Shown: positions 29,521-39,407 of the stretch, in pieces
Numbering within the stretch: position 1 is the first letter of the stretch
Layout of the letters: every line of letters begins with the position of its first letter
Assembly: GCF_004349265.1 (NCBI RefSeq)
Contig: NZ_SMFL01000006.1
Location: 62,001-126,000 of the forward strand
DNA length: 64,000 nucleotides
Reading direction: 5' to 3'
Origin: Dyadobacter psychrotolerans
Lineage (GTDB): Bacteria > Bacteroidota > Bacteroidia > Cytophagales > Spirosomataceae
Translations under genes and position numbers: made by a program
The notes under the pieces: model-generated
Told to the model about the DNA's origin: nothing
Database searches by the model: none
What the model saw: the letters and a program-made list of their open reading frames with translations, nothing else

Positions 29521-29821
29521 TTTAGGAGTAGAAAATAGTGGCAATCAGGTTCAGCAAATATAATGCACGAGGGGGTAGGTATGTGAGTCTCTGTTGTATT
29601 TTTTCAAAGTTTAATAAATGTAGAAGGGACAGTTACTAAAATGAAAAAAGTACAAACCGACGATAATTCAACTACTTATCCCTTAGGATTATATAAATAT
29701 TTCGTTGTGGTAAAATAACATTATTTATTAAAAAATTTTATTAGTTAACAAGACTTTGAAATGTGACCTGCGAGGACGTAAATTTCATAACTATTCAACC
29801 ATCCACTGTACATTCTGACTT

Positions 29822-30817
29822 ATGAGCTCAAAAACCGCCCAAGAACTTGCGTTGCCCGTGGGCGTCACGCTGGACCGTTTTATCATGTTAAGCCAAAGTG
29901 CTTTCCCTTACGCAACAGGGGAACTCTCCCAACTGCTACGTGACATTGGCTTAGCTGGCAAGATTATCAACCGGGAGATAAACCGGGCCGGACTTGTGGA
30001 TATCGCCGGCGGAAACGGCACCGAAAATGTTCAGGGCGAAAACCAGCAAAAACTGGATATCGTTGCGAACATCAGGTTTATCAGGGCTTTAAAAAATGGC
30101 GGTGAGGTTTGTGCCATCCTTTCAGAAGAAGACGAAGACATCATACATACCGGTAATGATCACGGGAAATATATAGTAGCCATGGATCCGCTGGACGGCT
30201 CTTCTAATATCGACGTAAACGTATCGATCGGAACCATATTTTCCATTTACCGCAGGGTTACGCCAATTGGTTCAGCAGCAACGATGGAGGATTTCCTTCA
30301 GGGTGGGCGCAAGCAGATTGCAGCAGGTTACATTCTATATGGCTCCTCTACAATGCTCGTATTTTCAACCGGTGACGACGTAAATGGATTTACGCTGGAT
30401 CAGTCGCTTGGTGAATTTATCCTGTCACATAAAAGTATTTATTCTCCCAAAAACGGGACAATTTTCTCTGTAAACGAAGGAAATTATTACAGCTATCTGC
30501 CTGCCGTACAGAAATATCTGGATGATTGTAAGCGCAAAGGATTCAGTGCGCGGTACATCGGCTCGCTGGTAGGTGACTTCCACAGAAACCTTTTAAAAGG
30601 AGGTATTTATCTGTATCCGTCCACCAAAAAAGATCCAAAGGGAAAACTGCGTCTTTTGTATGAATGTTATCCGCTGGCATTTCTCGCTGAGAAGTCGGGA
30701 GGAAAAGCAAGTGATGGTTTTGGTCCGATCCTCGACATTGTGCCGACTTCTTTTCACCAGCGTTCTCCAATTTATGTTGGTTCAGAAACGATGGTTGACG
30801 AGGTCTTGAAGCCATAA
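29822..30817 (+). CDS. fbp: Fructose-1,6-bisphosphatase, class I
   Basis: A 331-residue gluconeogenic phosphatase that removes the 1-phosphate of fructose-1,6-bisphosphate. Class I metal sites are seen in ILSEEDEDI and [19 protein letters not shown]; sugar-phosphate contacts lie in [16 protein letters not shown] and [19 protein letters not shown]. The length is normal. The gene stands 37 bases before the DEAD-box helicase gene and may share its transcript. KDPG-type sugar use elsewhere in the window fits a need for gluconeogenesis, but that link is inference. Confidence 0.96.
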   Translation: MSSKTAQELALPVGVTLDRFIMLSQSAFPYATGELSQLLRDIGLAGKIINREINRAGLVDIAGGNGTENVQGENQQKLDIVANIRFIRALKNGGEVCAILSEEDEDIIHTGNDHGKYIVAMDPLDGSSNIDVNVSIGTIFSIYRRVTPIGSAATMEDFLQGGRKQIAAGYILYGSSTMLVFSTGDDVNGFTLDQSLGEFILSHKSIYSPKNGTIFSVNEGNYYSYLPAVQKYLDDCKRKGFSARYIGSLVGDFHRNLLKGGIYLYPSTKKDPKGKLRLLYECYPLAFLAEKSGGKASDGFGPILDIVPTSFHQRSPIYVGSETMVDEVLKP

Positions 30818-30854
30818 TCCGTTACAGCTGATATAGTTTTTGTACCTTTGCACC

Positions 30855-32192
30855 ATGCAGACTACGGAAAACAAATTTGAGCAGTTTAAACTTAACCGTC
30901 AATTACTCAATGCTATTGAAGAAGCGGGATATACTGAGCCAACCCCGATTCAGGAACAAGCCATACCACTCGCGCTCTCAGGCCAGGACATTTTAGGAAT
31001 AGCCCAGACAGGGACAGGCAAAACAGCAGCTTACGCATTACCGCTTCTGATGCGGATTAAATATGCGCAGGGAGAGCATCCGCGTGCGTTGATTCTGGCC
31101 CCGACCAGGGAACTGGCCATGCAGATTTCAGAAGCAATCATGCAGCTTGGTAAATATACCGACATCCGTACCGTGGTACTTTACGGCGGACTCGGACCAA
31201 AATCCCAGATCGAAGCCATCCGGAAAGGTGTTGACATTATTGTCGCTACCCCGGGCAGGTTCATGGATCTTTATCTGAAAGAAGAGATCATCGTAAAACA
31301 TCTGAATGTGATGATTTTGGATGAAGCGGATAAAATGATGGACATGGGTTTTATGCCGCAGATCCGCCGGGTTTTAGAAATTATCCCAAGAAAAAGACAG
31401 AACATGCTTTTCTCGGCAACGTTCTCCGATAAAGTTGAAAATTTATCCTACGAGTTCCTTGAATTTCCTACCAGGATTGAAGTAACCCCGCAGTCGACAA
31501 CGGCGGAAATGGTGACACAAAAATTATATGAACTTCCGAACTTCCGAACCAAGATCAACTTGCTTTCTTATTTGCTGGAAGACAGTGAAACTTTTAACCG
31601 GGTTTTGATTTTTACACGAAGCCGGGAAGTTGCCAGTCTGGTTCATCAAAATTTACTTGGACGGGTTGTTGCTGAAAATGAGTTACGCGTAATTCATGCC
31701 AATAAAGGACAAAATACCCGTATCAACGCGATGGAAGCCTTTCGCGAAGGTTCGATCCGGGTAATGGTTGCTACGGACGTAGTGGCCAGAGGGATTGATA
31801 TCACGGAAGTAAGCCACGTGATCAATTTCGATGTTCCGCTGATCTATGAAGACTATGTTCACAGGATCGGAAGAACGGGACGGGCAAACCACATTGGACA
31901 GGCCATTACGTTTGCTACGCAGGCCGATGAGTATCACATTCATAAGATTGAAAAAATGATCCGGATGGAAATTCCCCGTGAATATTTGCCGGAAGATCTC
32001 GAAATCGCTGCTACGCCGGTTGACGAACGCCAGGATATGCTTCGCGAAATTGATAATCAGAAGAGGAAAGAAGATCCTACTTTTTTGGGTGCATTTCATG
32101 AGAAAAAAAGAACTTTCCGTCCGGCAATGAAGGCTCCGGGTAAAAATCAAAAAGGCGGAAAACGCGGTGCTGCGCGAACTAAAAGAAGATAA
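30855..32192 (+). CDS. DEAD-box RNA helicase (RhlE-like)
   Basis: A 445-residue ATP-dependent RNA helicase for RNA folding, ribosome assembly or decay. Motifs in order: Q motif GYTEPTPIQEQAIP, Walker A AQTGTGKT, PTRELAMQI, ATPGRFMD, DEAD in MILDEADKM, SAT in LFSATFSD, VATDVVARGID and HRIGRTGR. The C-terminal tail is short and basic (KNQKGGKRGAARTKRR), typical for RNA contact. The ATG at 30855 is taken because the earlier TTG at 30840 lies in promoter-like sequence. The exact subfamily (RhlE versus others) is not certain. Confidence 0.93.
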   Translation: MQTTENKFEQFKLNRQLLNAIEEAGYTEPTPIQEQAIPLALSGQDILGIAQTGTGKTAAYALPLLMRIKYAQGEHPRALILAPTRELAMQISEAIMQLGKYTDIRTVVLYGGLGPKSQIEAIRKGVDIIVATPGRFMDLYLKEEIIVKHLNVMILDEADKMMDMGFMPQIRRVLEIIPRKRQNMLFSATFSDKVENLSYEFLEFPTRIEVTPQSTTAEMVTQKLYELPNFRTKINLLSYLLEDSETFNRVLIFTRSREVASLVHQNLLGRVVAENELRVIHANKGQNTRINAMEAFREGSIRVMVATDVVARGIDITEVSHVINFDVPLIYEDYVHRIGRTGRANHIGQAITFATQADEYHIHKIEKMIRMEIPREYLPEDLEIAATPVDERQDMLREIDNQKRKEDPTFLGAFHEKKRTFRPAMKAPGKNQKGGKRGAARTKRR

Positions 32193-32258
32193 TGCAATAG
32201 ATTTCGGATATTTCCGTTTATCTTGGACAATAGAAAACCTGTTCTCTATTTAAGCTTT

Positions 32259-32999
32259 ATGAAAGATTATTTTGTTATTTGGCTTGCTCTTTTAATCCCT
32301 GCTGCCGGTTTCGCCCAGGGAACTCACCTTGCGAGCGCAAGTCCTGGTTCAGACACCAATGTTGCCTCAAAAAGGCCTTTAGAATTAAAGGAAAGACGCA
32401 TTTTACCGCTGTTTGGAGAGCTCAGCAAAACCTCCGTACAGATTGACGAAGAAATCAAATTTTTAAGTGAATGCGACAAGTCGTTTTCAAGCCGTGCAGA
32501 AGCAAGCAGCTTTTTTACTGCCCGCGCCTGGGAATATCTGCAGGAAGGCTCTTTGGACACAGCATGTTACCGCTTTAACCTGGCCAATTTGCTGAACGAT
32601 AAAAACGTAGAAACATACTGGGGACTTGGCGTTGTATCTTACCAGAAACAGAACTGGGCAGATGCCAAACGAATGCTCGGCCGCGGTATCGAACTTCAGG
32701 CAGACAATGTTCCCTTGCTTGTAGATCTGTCAACCGTAGACCTGAAATTGTATGCGTTGACAAATCGGAAAGAAGAACTCGACGAAGCTGATGCGCTTCT
32801 TAAACATGCAACAGCTCTGGACTCTACCTATGCTTTGGGGCAGTACAACCTTGCATTGCTACATTACAACAAAGATGAAGCCGATCTTGCCTGGGAAGCG
32901 CTGCATAAAGGCCGTAAGCTTGATTTTGCTCAAATCAATTTTGAATTTATAGAATTATTGAAAGCGAAAAAGCCGGATCCGATTGGTTTCTTCAAGTAA
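32259..32999 (+). CDS. Exported tetratricopeptide-repeat protein
   Basis: A 246-residue protein with a signal peptide (YFVIWLALLIPAAGFAQ) and about three to four TPR helices pairs: FFTARAWEYLQEGSLDTACYR, VETYWGLGVVSYQKQNWADAK, and ALGQYNLALLHYNKDEADLAW. TPR repeats bind partner proteins; no partner is evident. The ATG at 32259 is chosen over a TTG at 32223 because it begins the signal peptide. It lies 66 bases after the helicase gene and is followed by a terminator. Confidence 0.75.
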   Translation: MKDYFVIWLALLIPAAGFAQGTHLASASPGSDTNVASKRPLELKERRILPLFGELSKTSVQIDEEIKFLSECDKSFSSRAEASSFFTARAWEYLQEGSLDTACYRFNLANLLNDKNVETYWGLGVVSYQKQNWADAKRMLGRGIELQADNVPLLVDLSTVDLKLYALTNRKEELDEADALLKHATALDSTYALGQYNLALLHYNKDEADLAWEALHKGRKLDFAQINFEFIELLKAKKPDPIGFFK

Positions 33000-33028
33000 A
33001 TAGAGCTGATTAAAATATTATAAACGAA

Positions 33029-33062
33029 GAAGTCAGACCCGGAACGGTTTGACTTCTTTTTT
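33029..33062. terminator. Intrinsic terminator between convergent genes
   Basis: An 11-bp stem (33029-33039 with 33046-33056, GAAGTCAGACC, one G-T pair) and a 6-base loop are followed by six T. It ends the TPR gene; the WG-repeat gene on the minus strand stops at 33067, directly beyond it. Confidence 0.85.
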
Positions 33063-33066
33063 GCAC

Positions 33067-34407
33067 CTATTTCAATTTCGTGATTTTCCTTTTCTGGGAT
33101 CTTTTGAAAAAATAGCTGTTGATATAAACGATAAGAACTACACCAATAAGAATAAACAGTCCGTTCCAGCCTGCGGAAAATCCCACAAACCTTTCCTTAC
33201 CGTCCAGCGTCAATTCATAGCGCAGTCCATGGCGATTGGCTGTTGTTGTGATGTCATCAAAAGGCAGCGCATAGTCGTAATGGATTGGCGTTACAAGTTT
33301 GTCGTTCACATCGATATAACCATATTTATCCTTAATCCTGACCAGCGAACGACCGTTGTGAAAGTAGGATGCAAAGTCATATTTCAAAGGTGTCCTGATC
33401 TTTCCGGATTTATCGATATGACCAAATTTACCATTAATGGAAACTGCTGACCGGTTTTCCGCTGTAAAACCATTGGCTTCATCATACAAAAACGGAATCC
33501 TTACTTTGCCGGTCTTATCTATACATCCCCACTTCTTATTTTTCTGAACCCAGAATAATCCATTTGTAGGTTTCCGAGTTTTGGTAAACTCGAAAGGCGT
33601 AACCATCTCTCCGGTGAACACATTAATATAACCATATTTACCACCATATTTCACCCGTTCCATTCCCTGCCCCGAAAACTTGTATTCAGGGTCAATATCA
33701 TCCAGAGCAACAGGAATTTTCAGTACCAGATTTTTGTCAACAATACCATATTTACCTTTGTATAGAAAATGATAAATCCCGCTTGATTCCTTTATTTCCT
33801 TCTCGATAAAAGGACTGAAATTCCAGTTTAAAAGATAAAGCTCATCCTTTTTCCACCAGATAATATCTTCCTTCGCATCCCGGTTACAGAGGAAAGCTAT
33901 CTTAGCTTTGGCAATCAGAAAGTCATTTTTGAAATACTCAATCGGAATCCGGTAAAGTGTTTTCCCTGTCGTATCGATATAGGAAAGTCCGTACTGTTTG
34001 CCTGCGGGATAAATAACCCAGGTTTTGCCCTTATAAAATTTATCGGTTCCAAGATAAACCGGTTCGACGATCACTTTTCCTTTTTTATTGATAAACCCAT
34101 GCAGTCCCTGCCCCTGCGAATCGGTTTCGAATGGTACAAATTCGGCCAGCCCGTCAGAAAAGTCACCAATATCTTTGTAAGCCGGCGTGAGTTTATTTCC
34201 ATTTTTATCCAAAATAAAACTGCTGTACGTGCGGCAGGGAATATCTATTTTCTTGACAACATAAACATTCCCGTACAGCTGATGTTCTGAATACTGATTT
34301 AACCAGGATGGATTTTGAGCGGAAGATTTAAAGGCCAGTAAAGCTTGTAACTGAAAAACGATAACAACAATTACTAAACACCGGCCTGCATGCTGAAGTA
34401 GTTTCAC
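33067..34407 (-). CDS. Exported WG-repeat protein
   Basis: A 446-residue protein with at least seven WG-type repeats of the form G-K-W/Y-G-Y/C-I-D-K-x-G-K, for example KYGYINVFTGEMVTPFEF, KKWGCIDKTGKVRIPF, KFGHIDKSGKIRTPLKYDF and KYGYIDVNDKLVTPIHYD. An N-terminal signal helix (CLVIVVIVFQLQALLAF) and one C-terminal membrane helix (GLFILIGVVLIVYINSYFF) followed by basic residues suggest the repeats face the periplasm and are anchored at the C-terminus. No ATG lies before the signal; GTG at 34407 is taken instead of a distant TTG at 34458. WG proteins have no assigned activity. Confidence 0.78.
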   Translation of the reverse strand: MKLLQHAGRCLVIVVIVFQLQALLAFKSSAQNPSWLNQYSEHQLYGNVYVVKKIDIPCRTYSSFILDKNGNKLTPAYKDIGDFSDGLAEFVPFETDSQGQGLHGFINKKGKVIVEPVYLGTDKFYKGKTWVIYPAGKQYGLSYIDTTGKTLYRIPIEYFKNDFLIAKAKIAFLCNRDAKEDIIWWKKDELYLLNWNFSPFIEKEIKESSGIYHFLYKGKYGIVDKNLVLKIPVALDDIDPEYKFSGQGMERVKYGGKYGYINVFTGEMVTPFEFTKTRKPTNGLFWVQKNKKWGCIDKTGKVRIPFLYDEANGFTAENRSAVSINGKFGHIDKSGKIRTPLKYDFASYFHNGRSLVRIKDKYGYIDVNDKLVTPIHYDYALPFDDITTTANRHGLRYELTLDGKERFVGFSAGWNGLFILIGVVLIVYINSYFFKRSQKRKITKLK

Positions 34408-34541
34408 TATTTGGTTATGTTCATTTCCGGATACATTTGACAGGAACGAATATACCAATATCCGTTTTTAAAGCACAAAAAAAAGACAAACCCGCCGGAA
34501 TAATCTTCCCGAAAGGTTTGCCTTTGTGACGTAACCAAAAT

Positions 34542-35615
34542 TTATCTAAAGAAAAATCCGGTTGGTTGTATGCCTACTTTAACGGAGTCCATAACGCTTC
34601 CGTCCGTGCGATAGCGAACTGCGTATCCCGACTGCGTATAGGACGGGATCACCGCCGCGTAGATGAGCCCCTGCTGCGGGTCAACTGCCATTCCTCCAAA
34701 AACTCTTTTAATAATCGGTGTAGCAATATTAATTTGTGTATCGGTGATCGCAAATTTGTAGGTCTCCCCGCTTGCTCCATAGTTTGAAGAAAGTCCAAAG
34801 AGTATTGCCCGGCGATCCAGACTGAAAACGAAGTTATCCGCTGATTTGGTAGCAGGTGCAGCTATCTTCAAAGTGGCTTCAATTGCATACGAATCGGGAT
34901 TAATTCTCACCACATCCAGGCCATTTTTAGCCCATAACTTTCCATCGGCATCCATACCAAACGGCACAGGCGTTCCCGCAAAAGTCCATGTTTTCACAAT
35001 TTCGTCCGTAGTTGTATTAATGGCGGTAAGCACTTTTCCGGTAGTGAAAGTCGTAGTTCCTACAAACAGTTTTCCATTACCTAATACAAGATTATCCGGT
35101 CCGTTACCTATACTGATTTTTTTGGTAACCTTGTTTGTCTTTAAATCAACTACTGCCATGTAACCGTTTTTATAAGTGTAGCTGCCGTTTTCTCCCCAGC
35201 ACGAAACGTAGGCTTTGTTACTGTTCAGGATCACAACTTCACGGGGATTTTCAATGTCCGGCGTTCCGATTGTAGCAATGGTTTCGAAAGTATTGCTGTT
35301 CACGATCTGTACTTTATCAAGTCCGGGCTTATCGTTATCAACGAGTATCAGTCCAATATCTCCTGTAACAGCATATCCCTGTACCCCGCCGGCAAGCGAA
35401 GAATTATTTACAGCAGAAAAAATTTCGACTTCGGCCGTGTTTCCCTCACGTTTAAAAAAGGAAACACCGCCATTATTTTGCTGAAAGTTTCCTTCATTCA
35501 TTACAAAAACACCCTGAATATAATTTCCCTTCGGATCAGGATCTTTTTGGTTACAAGACCAGGCAAAAACGGATAACGAAACGGCCAATATGGCCTGAGA
35601 TAATTTTCTTTTCAT
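34542..35615 (-). CDS. BtuG-like surface lipoprotein, seven-bladed propeller (vitamin B12 capture)
   Basis: A 357-residue lipoprotein (lipobox FAWSC, Cys21) with a YncE/DUF5074-type propeller: blades such as VFVMNEGNFQQNNGGVSFF, GLILVDNDKPGLDKVQIVN, KAYVSCWGENGSYTYKNGYMAVVDLKTNKVTKKI and GKLFVGTTTF. The residues after the Cys include Lys-Asp (NQKDPDP), resembling surface-export signals of Bacteroidota lipoproteins. It follows a BtuB-like receptor gene behind a cobalamin riboswitch, the arrangement of Bacteroides BtuG, which binds B12 on the cell surface and passes it to BtuB. BtuG identity rests on fold plus context. Confidence 0.8.
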   Translation of the reverse strand: MKRKLSQAILAVSLSVFAWSCNQKDPDPKGNYIQGVFVMNEGNFQQNNGGVSFFKREGNTAEVEIFSAVNNSSLAGGVQGYAVTGDIGLILVDNDKPGLDKVQIVNSNTFETIATIGTPDIENPREVVILNSNKAYVSCWGENGSYTYKNGYMAVVDLKTNKVTKKISIGNGPDNLVLGNGKLFVGTTTFTTGKVLTAINTTTDEIVKTWTFAGTPVPFGMDADGKLWAKNGLDVVRINPDSYAIEATLKIAAPATKSADNFVFSLDRRAILFGLSSNYGASGETYKFAITDTQINIATPIIKRVFGGMAVDPQQGLIYAAVIPSYTQSGYAVRYRTDGSVMDSVKVGIQPTGFFFR

Positions 35616-35684
35616 TCTTATTTTAATTTAAAAGTAATAGCCGGCTTGGTCCGACTGGTTATTATTTGTTTTGGGGATGATACT

Positions 35685-37616
35685 TTATTTTTTGTCAGTT
35701 TTAAAATCTACACTGCTCAATGTCACATTTATAGCATAACTTCTTCCAGGCATGGCATTATTCCTGACATTGAGATAAAAGGCGTTTGTGATGTTATTTA
35801 TCTGACCCTGTATGTTGACCTGAATTTTTCCCAGGCTCCATGAATTTTCTGCCAGCAAATTTGTCAGCAGGTAACCATTAAAAAACTGCGAATTGTCAAA
35901 GGTAGTAAATCGCTTTCCAACCGCCTGTATCTGGCTGGTGAGTCTTGTATTTCCAACCTGCACAAAGGCATTTAAATTGCCTGAATGTTTTGGTACAAAT
36001 ACCAGCTGTTTGCCAACAATTTCAGCCGCATAATTGTCATATGCTTTTTCCTGGCTGCTTCTGTTTAAGGTATAACCCAGATTTGCTCCTGATTTCAAAA
36101 TACCAGAATTCCTCATCCATCCTGCCTGGATTTCTACACCTCTTGTCAACACTTCCTGCAAATTTTCAACATGGTAATTTTTCGAAGGATTCCAGTAAGT
36201 CCAGTTTTTGATGCGGTTGCGATAGGCGGTAACACCCGCAGTAAAGAAATTTTCATTCAGGACAAACTTCTGCTCTGCGCCAACTTCCTTATTCCAGCCA
36301 TTTTCAGGCCGGATGTCAGGATTACCCAGGGTCTTCCAGTAACGCTCGTTTAAAGTCGGCACGCGATAACTTCTTGCATACGAACCTTTTATTTTGAGGT
36401 CATAACCTTCATTTTTAATCAGGCAATATTCTGCCCCGACAGATGGAGTGATTGGAGGGCTGTATTTTGTAATAAAAGCCTGTCTGAGATTTACAGACAT
36501 AATAAGAGCTGGTGTAACCTGCCAGCGTGTAAGTGCAAACAGATCAGCCCTGTTTTCGGTGACCAGTGGCTTTTCATAACCTGTGAGCTGTGCCCGGTAA
36601 TTTGCCCATTCAGCTCCGGTTTTTATTTGAATATTACCAAAGGAATTCATTTTCCAAAAAAGATCTTTTTCAACACGACCTGAAAACCGATCCGTAACGG
36701 CGTGATCCAAATTGGAATAATTTCCGGTGGCAAAATCAATCACATCACGTACCCAGGAAGAACGCACCGACCAGCCTTTAAACTGGTACCGGATCATTGT
36801 CCGATATGCCTCAGTCAGTGTAAGCTCTCTTCCTGCTATTTCTTTGGGGGAAAGAGTAAGTTTATTTTTAGTCAGCCAGATATGGACTGAAAATTCCTGT
36901 TGATTTTTTGACCTGAAAAAAAAATCCTGAACCAACCCCTGCTGAATGGTTTGTGACGAAAGCAAAGCATATCGCCGCCTTTCCGTGGAAGAAAAATGAT
37001 TAATCATCCGGTTGTAATTCAAAGCAGTTTTTCCTGAAAAATTCCAGTTATCATTCAGCCGAAAACCATATTTGGCACCGGTTTGCAGCTGATAGTTTCT
37101 GAAACTGCCATAGCGCTGACTAACATGCGAATTGAATCCCGCCGGCTGCGCGATGCTGTTCAGTAATATACTTCCTCCTACCGCATCCGACCCGACAATA
37201 CTTGCCGCCGAACCATACTGAACAGCAAGCTGATCAAAACCAATGACCGGAATTGTAGAGAAATCTGTTTGACCCAGTGATGCTGAATTGATGTTCAGTC
37301 CATTCCATAAAACAGCCGTATGATTTGCCGATGTTCCGCGGAAAGAAGCCGTACTTAATTGTCCGGGGCCGTAATTTTTAATCGCAATTGGTGTATTAAA
37401 CATCAGCAAATCACCCAGGTTTTGAAACCGGAAATTGCTTAATGTTGCTGAATCGACCTTTTGCAATTTTAACCCGCTCATGAAACGCTCGGGAGAAACA
37501 GCGGTTACAGTTACAGGTGCCAGAAGAATAGTATCCTTCTGTGCCATCAGATTACCGGCTACGGAAAACCAGATCACTGTAAAAAATAACAGACGGACAC
37601 GGTTGTATTTAAACAC
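35685..37616 (-). CDS. btuB: TonB-dependent vitamin B12 receptor (BtuB-like)
   Basis: A 643-residue outer-membrane receptor. After the signal (VIWFSVAGNLMAQ) comes a TonB-box-like segment (LLAPVTVTA), the plug (LGDLLMFNTPIAIKNYGPGQLSTASFRGTSANHTAVLWNG kept intact, with QYGSAASIVGSDAVGGSI) and a 22-strand-type barrel ending INVTLSS. B12 as substrate is inferred from the cobalamin riboswitch about 64 bases upstream and the BtuG-like partner 69 bases downstream. The start codon is GTG at 37616; no closer ATG would preserve the signal peptide. The final residues (DFKTDKK) extend past the usual terminal aromatic residue. Confidence 0.9.
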   Translation of the reverse strand: MFKYNRVRLLFFTVIWFSVAGNLMAQKDTILLAPVTVTAVSPERFMSGLKLQKVDSATLSNFRFQNLGDLLMFNTPIAIKNYGPGQLSTASFRGTSANHTAVLWNGLNINSASLGQTDFSTIPVIGFDQLAVQYGSAASIVGSDAVGGSILLNSIAQPAGFNSHVSQRYGSFRNYQLQTGAKYGFRLNDNWNFSGKTALNYNRMINHFSSTERRRYALLSSQTIQQGLVQDFFFRSKNQQEFSVHIWLTKNKLTLSPKEIAGRELTLTEAYRTMIRYQFKGWSVRSSWVRDVIDFATGNYSNLDHAVTDRFSGRVEKDLFWKMNSFGNIQIKTGAEWANYRAQLTGYEKPLVTENRADLFALTRWQVTPALIMSVNLRQAFITKYSPPITPSVGAEYCLIKNEGYDLKIKGSYARSYRVPTLNERYWKTLGNPDIRPENGWNKEVGAEQKFVLNENFFTAGVTAYRNRIKNWTYWNPSKNYHVENLQEVLTRGVEIQAGWMRNSGILKSGANLGYTLNRSSQEKAYDNYAAEIVGKQLVFVPKHSGNLNAFVQVGNTRLTSQIQAVGKRFTTFDNSQFFNGYLLTNLLAENSWSLGKIQVNIQGQINNITNAFYLNVRNNAMPGRSYAINVTLSSVDFKTDKK

Positions 37617-37679
37617 AATAAGAAAAAATCGTAATTGTCAGACGGTCTTTCCTCCGAAAACCGAAATCATGTATCTTAT

Positions 37680-37936
37680 CTGGCAGGTCTCCTGGCTTGT
37701 CCTGTTGAAACTACGCCTTCCCGGACTCTCAGTGAGAGAATGAATTAATGTTGGAATGACGGATTATTGCATCATTCTTTAATTCGGTCACTCACTCATT
37801 ATTCCAGTGGCAAATGAAGTAATGAATCAACAATTACGGACTTACAGTTGCGGGGACAGCTCCCGGGTTTAACGGGATTCCCTATTAAGCCTGTTTCCGG
37901 TACAGAACCGGCACGGCGCCAAAACGCTGCAAAGGT
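37680..37936 (-). ncRNA. Cobalamin riboswitch
   Basis: Read on the minus strand, the aptamer core is plain: AATAGGGAA (37878-37886), then the B12-box-like GCTGTCCCCGCAACTGTAA (37842-37860), GCCACTGG (37804-37811) and the 3' element GCCAGGAGACCTGCC (about 37682-37696). These are the conserved pieces of the cobalamin aptamer in the expected order. It lies about 64 bases ahead of the btuB-like start, so B12 binding should shut off the receptor and BtuG-like genes. The outer P1 helix ends are approximate. Confidence 0.95.
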
Positions 37937-37998
37937 AATAAATTGAATCGATTTAAATCCCTTCCTGAGTCAACCGCTGTTCAGGTTTACAAATCTGT

Positions 37999-38006
37999 TA
38001 TCTTTG
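37999..38006 (+). promoter_or_regulatory. Candidate -7 box of the EamA transporter gene
   Basis: TATCTTTG fits TAnnTTTG and lies 17 bases before the TTG start at 38024, on the opposite side of the riboswitch leader. A -33 box was not recognised. Confidence 0.35.
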
Positions 38007-38023
38007 TGTAAAAAAAGTCCTCT

Positions 38024-38974
38024 TTGGCAACCGTTATTTCCAACCCAAATTTTTCACCTGCATCACATAAAGGCATTCTTCTGATGCTCGGTGCCGCTTT
38101 TTTCTTTGCCCTCACTTCGGCTCTTTCAAAATGGCTTGGAAAAGAATTTCATATTGTACAGCTGGTATTTTTCAGAAACATTGTTGGTGTGGTTTTTATC
38201 TGGTCGAGCATCCGGAAGAGGCCTTTCGAACAAAAAGGAGGTGGAAAGCTTGGCCTGCTGATATTCCGTGGTGTCGTTGGAACGCTGTCGCTTTATCTGC
38301 TTTTTTATGCTATCCAAACACTTGGGCTTGGCCGTGCATCGACTTATCAATATACCTATCCTATTTTTCTTGCGCTGTTTTCCTGGCTGCTGATTGGCGA
38401 AACGCTTAATGGCAAAGAATGGGCAGCCATTTTTATGGGCTTTGCAGGAATTCTCCTCGTTTTCCGGCCAGATCTTTCGCTGTTATGGAGAGACAATGTG
38501 CTGGGACTTGGCAGCGCGCTTCTGACGGCGGTTTCTTATTTGTCGATCCGGCAATTGGGCTGGGTTTATGATTCCCGCGCGATCATTCTTTCTTTTATGC
38601 TAAGCGGAATTGTACTGCCGATATTTTCGATGCTGATTGGTACCTATTATCCGCAGGAAGGACTTGATTTTCTGATCGGGACATTCAAATGGCCCTATAC
38701 AACCTGGCAGTGGCTTGGGTTTTTGGCCATCGGACTGACTGCGCTTGCAGGACAAAAAATGCTGACGCAATCTTTTACCTACGATAAGGCCGGACGTGTT
38801 GCTACCGTTGGTTATTCCAATATCCTGTTTTCGAGTATTCTTGGGTTTATAATGGGCGAAGCGATTCCATCGGTCTCAATGATTGCCGGCATGGTACTTA
38901 TTGTTGCCGGCGGTGTACTGGTTTCGATTTCTAAAACCAAACAATCACCAGCCGCCTCAACTACGAATGATTAA
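38024..38974 (+). CDS. EamA/DMT-family transporter
   Basis: A 316-residue inner-membrane protein with ten predicted helices in two EamA repeats; the first begins GILLMLGAAFFFALTSALSKWLG and includes VFFRNIVGVVFIW, the second begins near GLGSALLTAVSYLSIRQLGW. DMT transporters usually export metabolites, and the substrate cannot be predicted. TTG at 38024 is used because it lies just downstream of a -7 box; an ATG at 38084 would cut into the first helix. The gene ends within the stop of the convergent VOC gene (4-base overlap). Confidence 0.85.
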   Translation: MATVISNPNFSPASHKGILLMLGAAFFFALTSALSKWLGKEFHIVQLVFFRNIVGVVFIWSSIRKRPFEQKGGGKLGLLIFRGVVGTLSLYLLFYAIQTLGLGRASTYQYTYPIFLALFSWLLIGETLNGKEWAAIFMGFAGILLVFRPDLSLLWRDNVLGLGSALLTAVSYLSIRQLGWVYDSRAIILSFMLSGIVLPIFSMLIGTYYPQEGLDFLIGTFKWPYTTWQWLGFLAIGLTALAGQKMLTQSFTYDKAGRVATVGYSNILFSSILGFIMGEAIPSVSMIAGMVLIVAGGVLVSISKTKQSPAASTTND

Positions 38975-39348
38975 GCCTTAGCCGTATTCAGCCTTTCATT
39001 AAACACCAGCCTGTTCATAAAAGGATCTACTACCGTAACCGAAATAGATTCCCATGGCTCGTGTTCAAGTCCCGGGCGATTGTATTTGTATTTTTTCCCA
39101 TTGAGCTCCTGATGCAATTCCCTTACGCCTTCACATTCGATAAAAACCTTTCCGCCCGGCGTGCAGTCCCCATGATGTTCTGACAGATGTAAAACAATAC
39201 CGTTGTTGGAAACCTGCATGTACAATGGTGCGTTATCATCAAAACGGTGCGTCCAGTCTACCGTAAAACCAAGCCAGTCTACATAAAATTCGAGTGCTTT
39301 TGTTTCATCAAAAATTCTTAAAATCGGAATTACCTGGCTGGCTTTCAT
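38971..39348 (-). CDS. VOC/glyoxalase-superfamily protein
   Basis: A 125-residue single vicinal-oxygen-chelate domain: PILRIFDETKALEFYVDWLGF (first beta-alpha-beta unit), LYMQVSNNGIVLHLSEHHGD and a C-terminal SISVTVVDPFMNRLVFNE. The type resembles bleomycin-resistance-like and glyoxalase-like small proteins. The metal ligands are only partly recognisable (His in LHLSEHHGD, Glu near the end), so no reaction is assigned. No operon partner. Confidence 0.85.
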   Translation of the reverse strand: MKASQVIPILRIFDETKALEFYVDWLGFTVDWTHRFDDNAPLYMQVSNNGIVLHLSEHHGDCTPGGKVFIECEGVRELHQELNGKKYKYNRPGLEHEPWESISVTVVDPFMNRLVFNERLNTAKA

Positions 39349-39407
39349 GGATTTGGAATTTAAAAAATTATCTTCTCATCTTTGTTTGGCAAATAAAAGA
39401 AAACAAC

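Noticed and set aside
29641-29718. 25-codon open frame starting MKKVQTDDNS in the gap before fbp
   Set aside because: It is too short, has no convincing ribosome-binding site and no recognised similarity; a chance frame in AT-rich DNA is likely.
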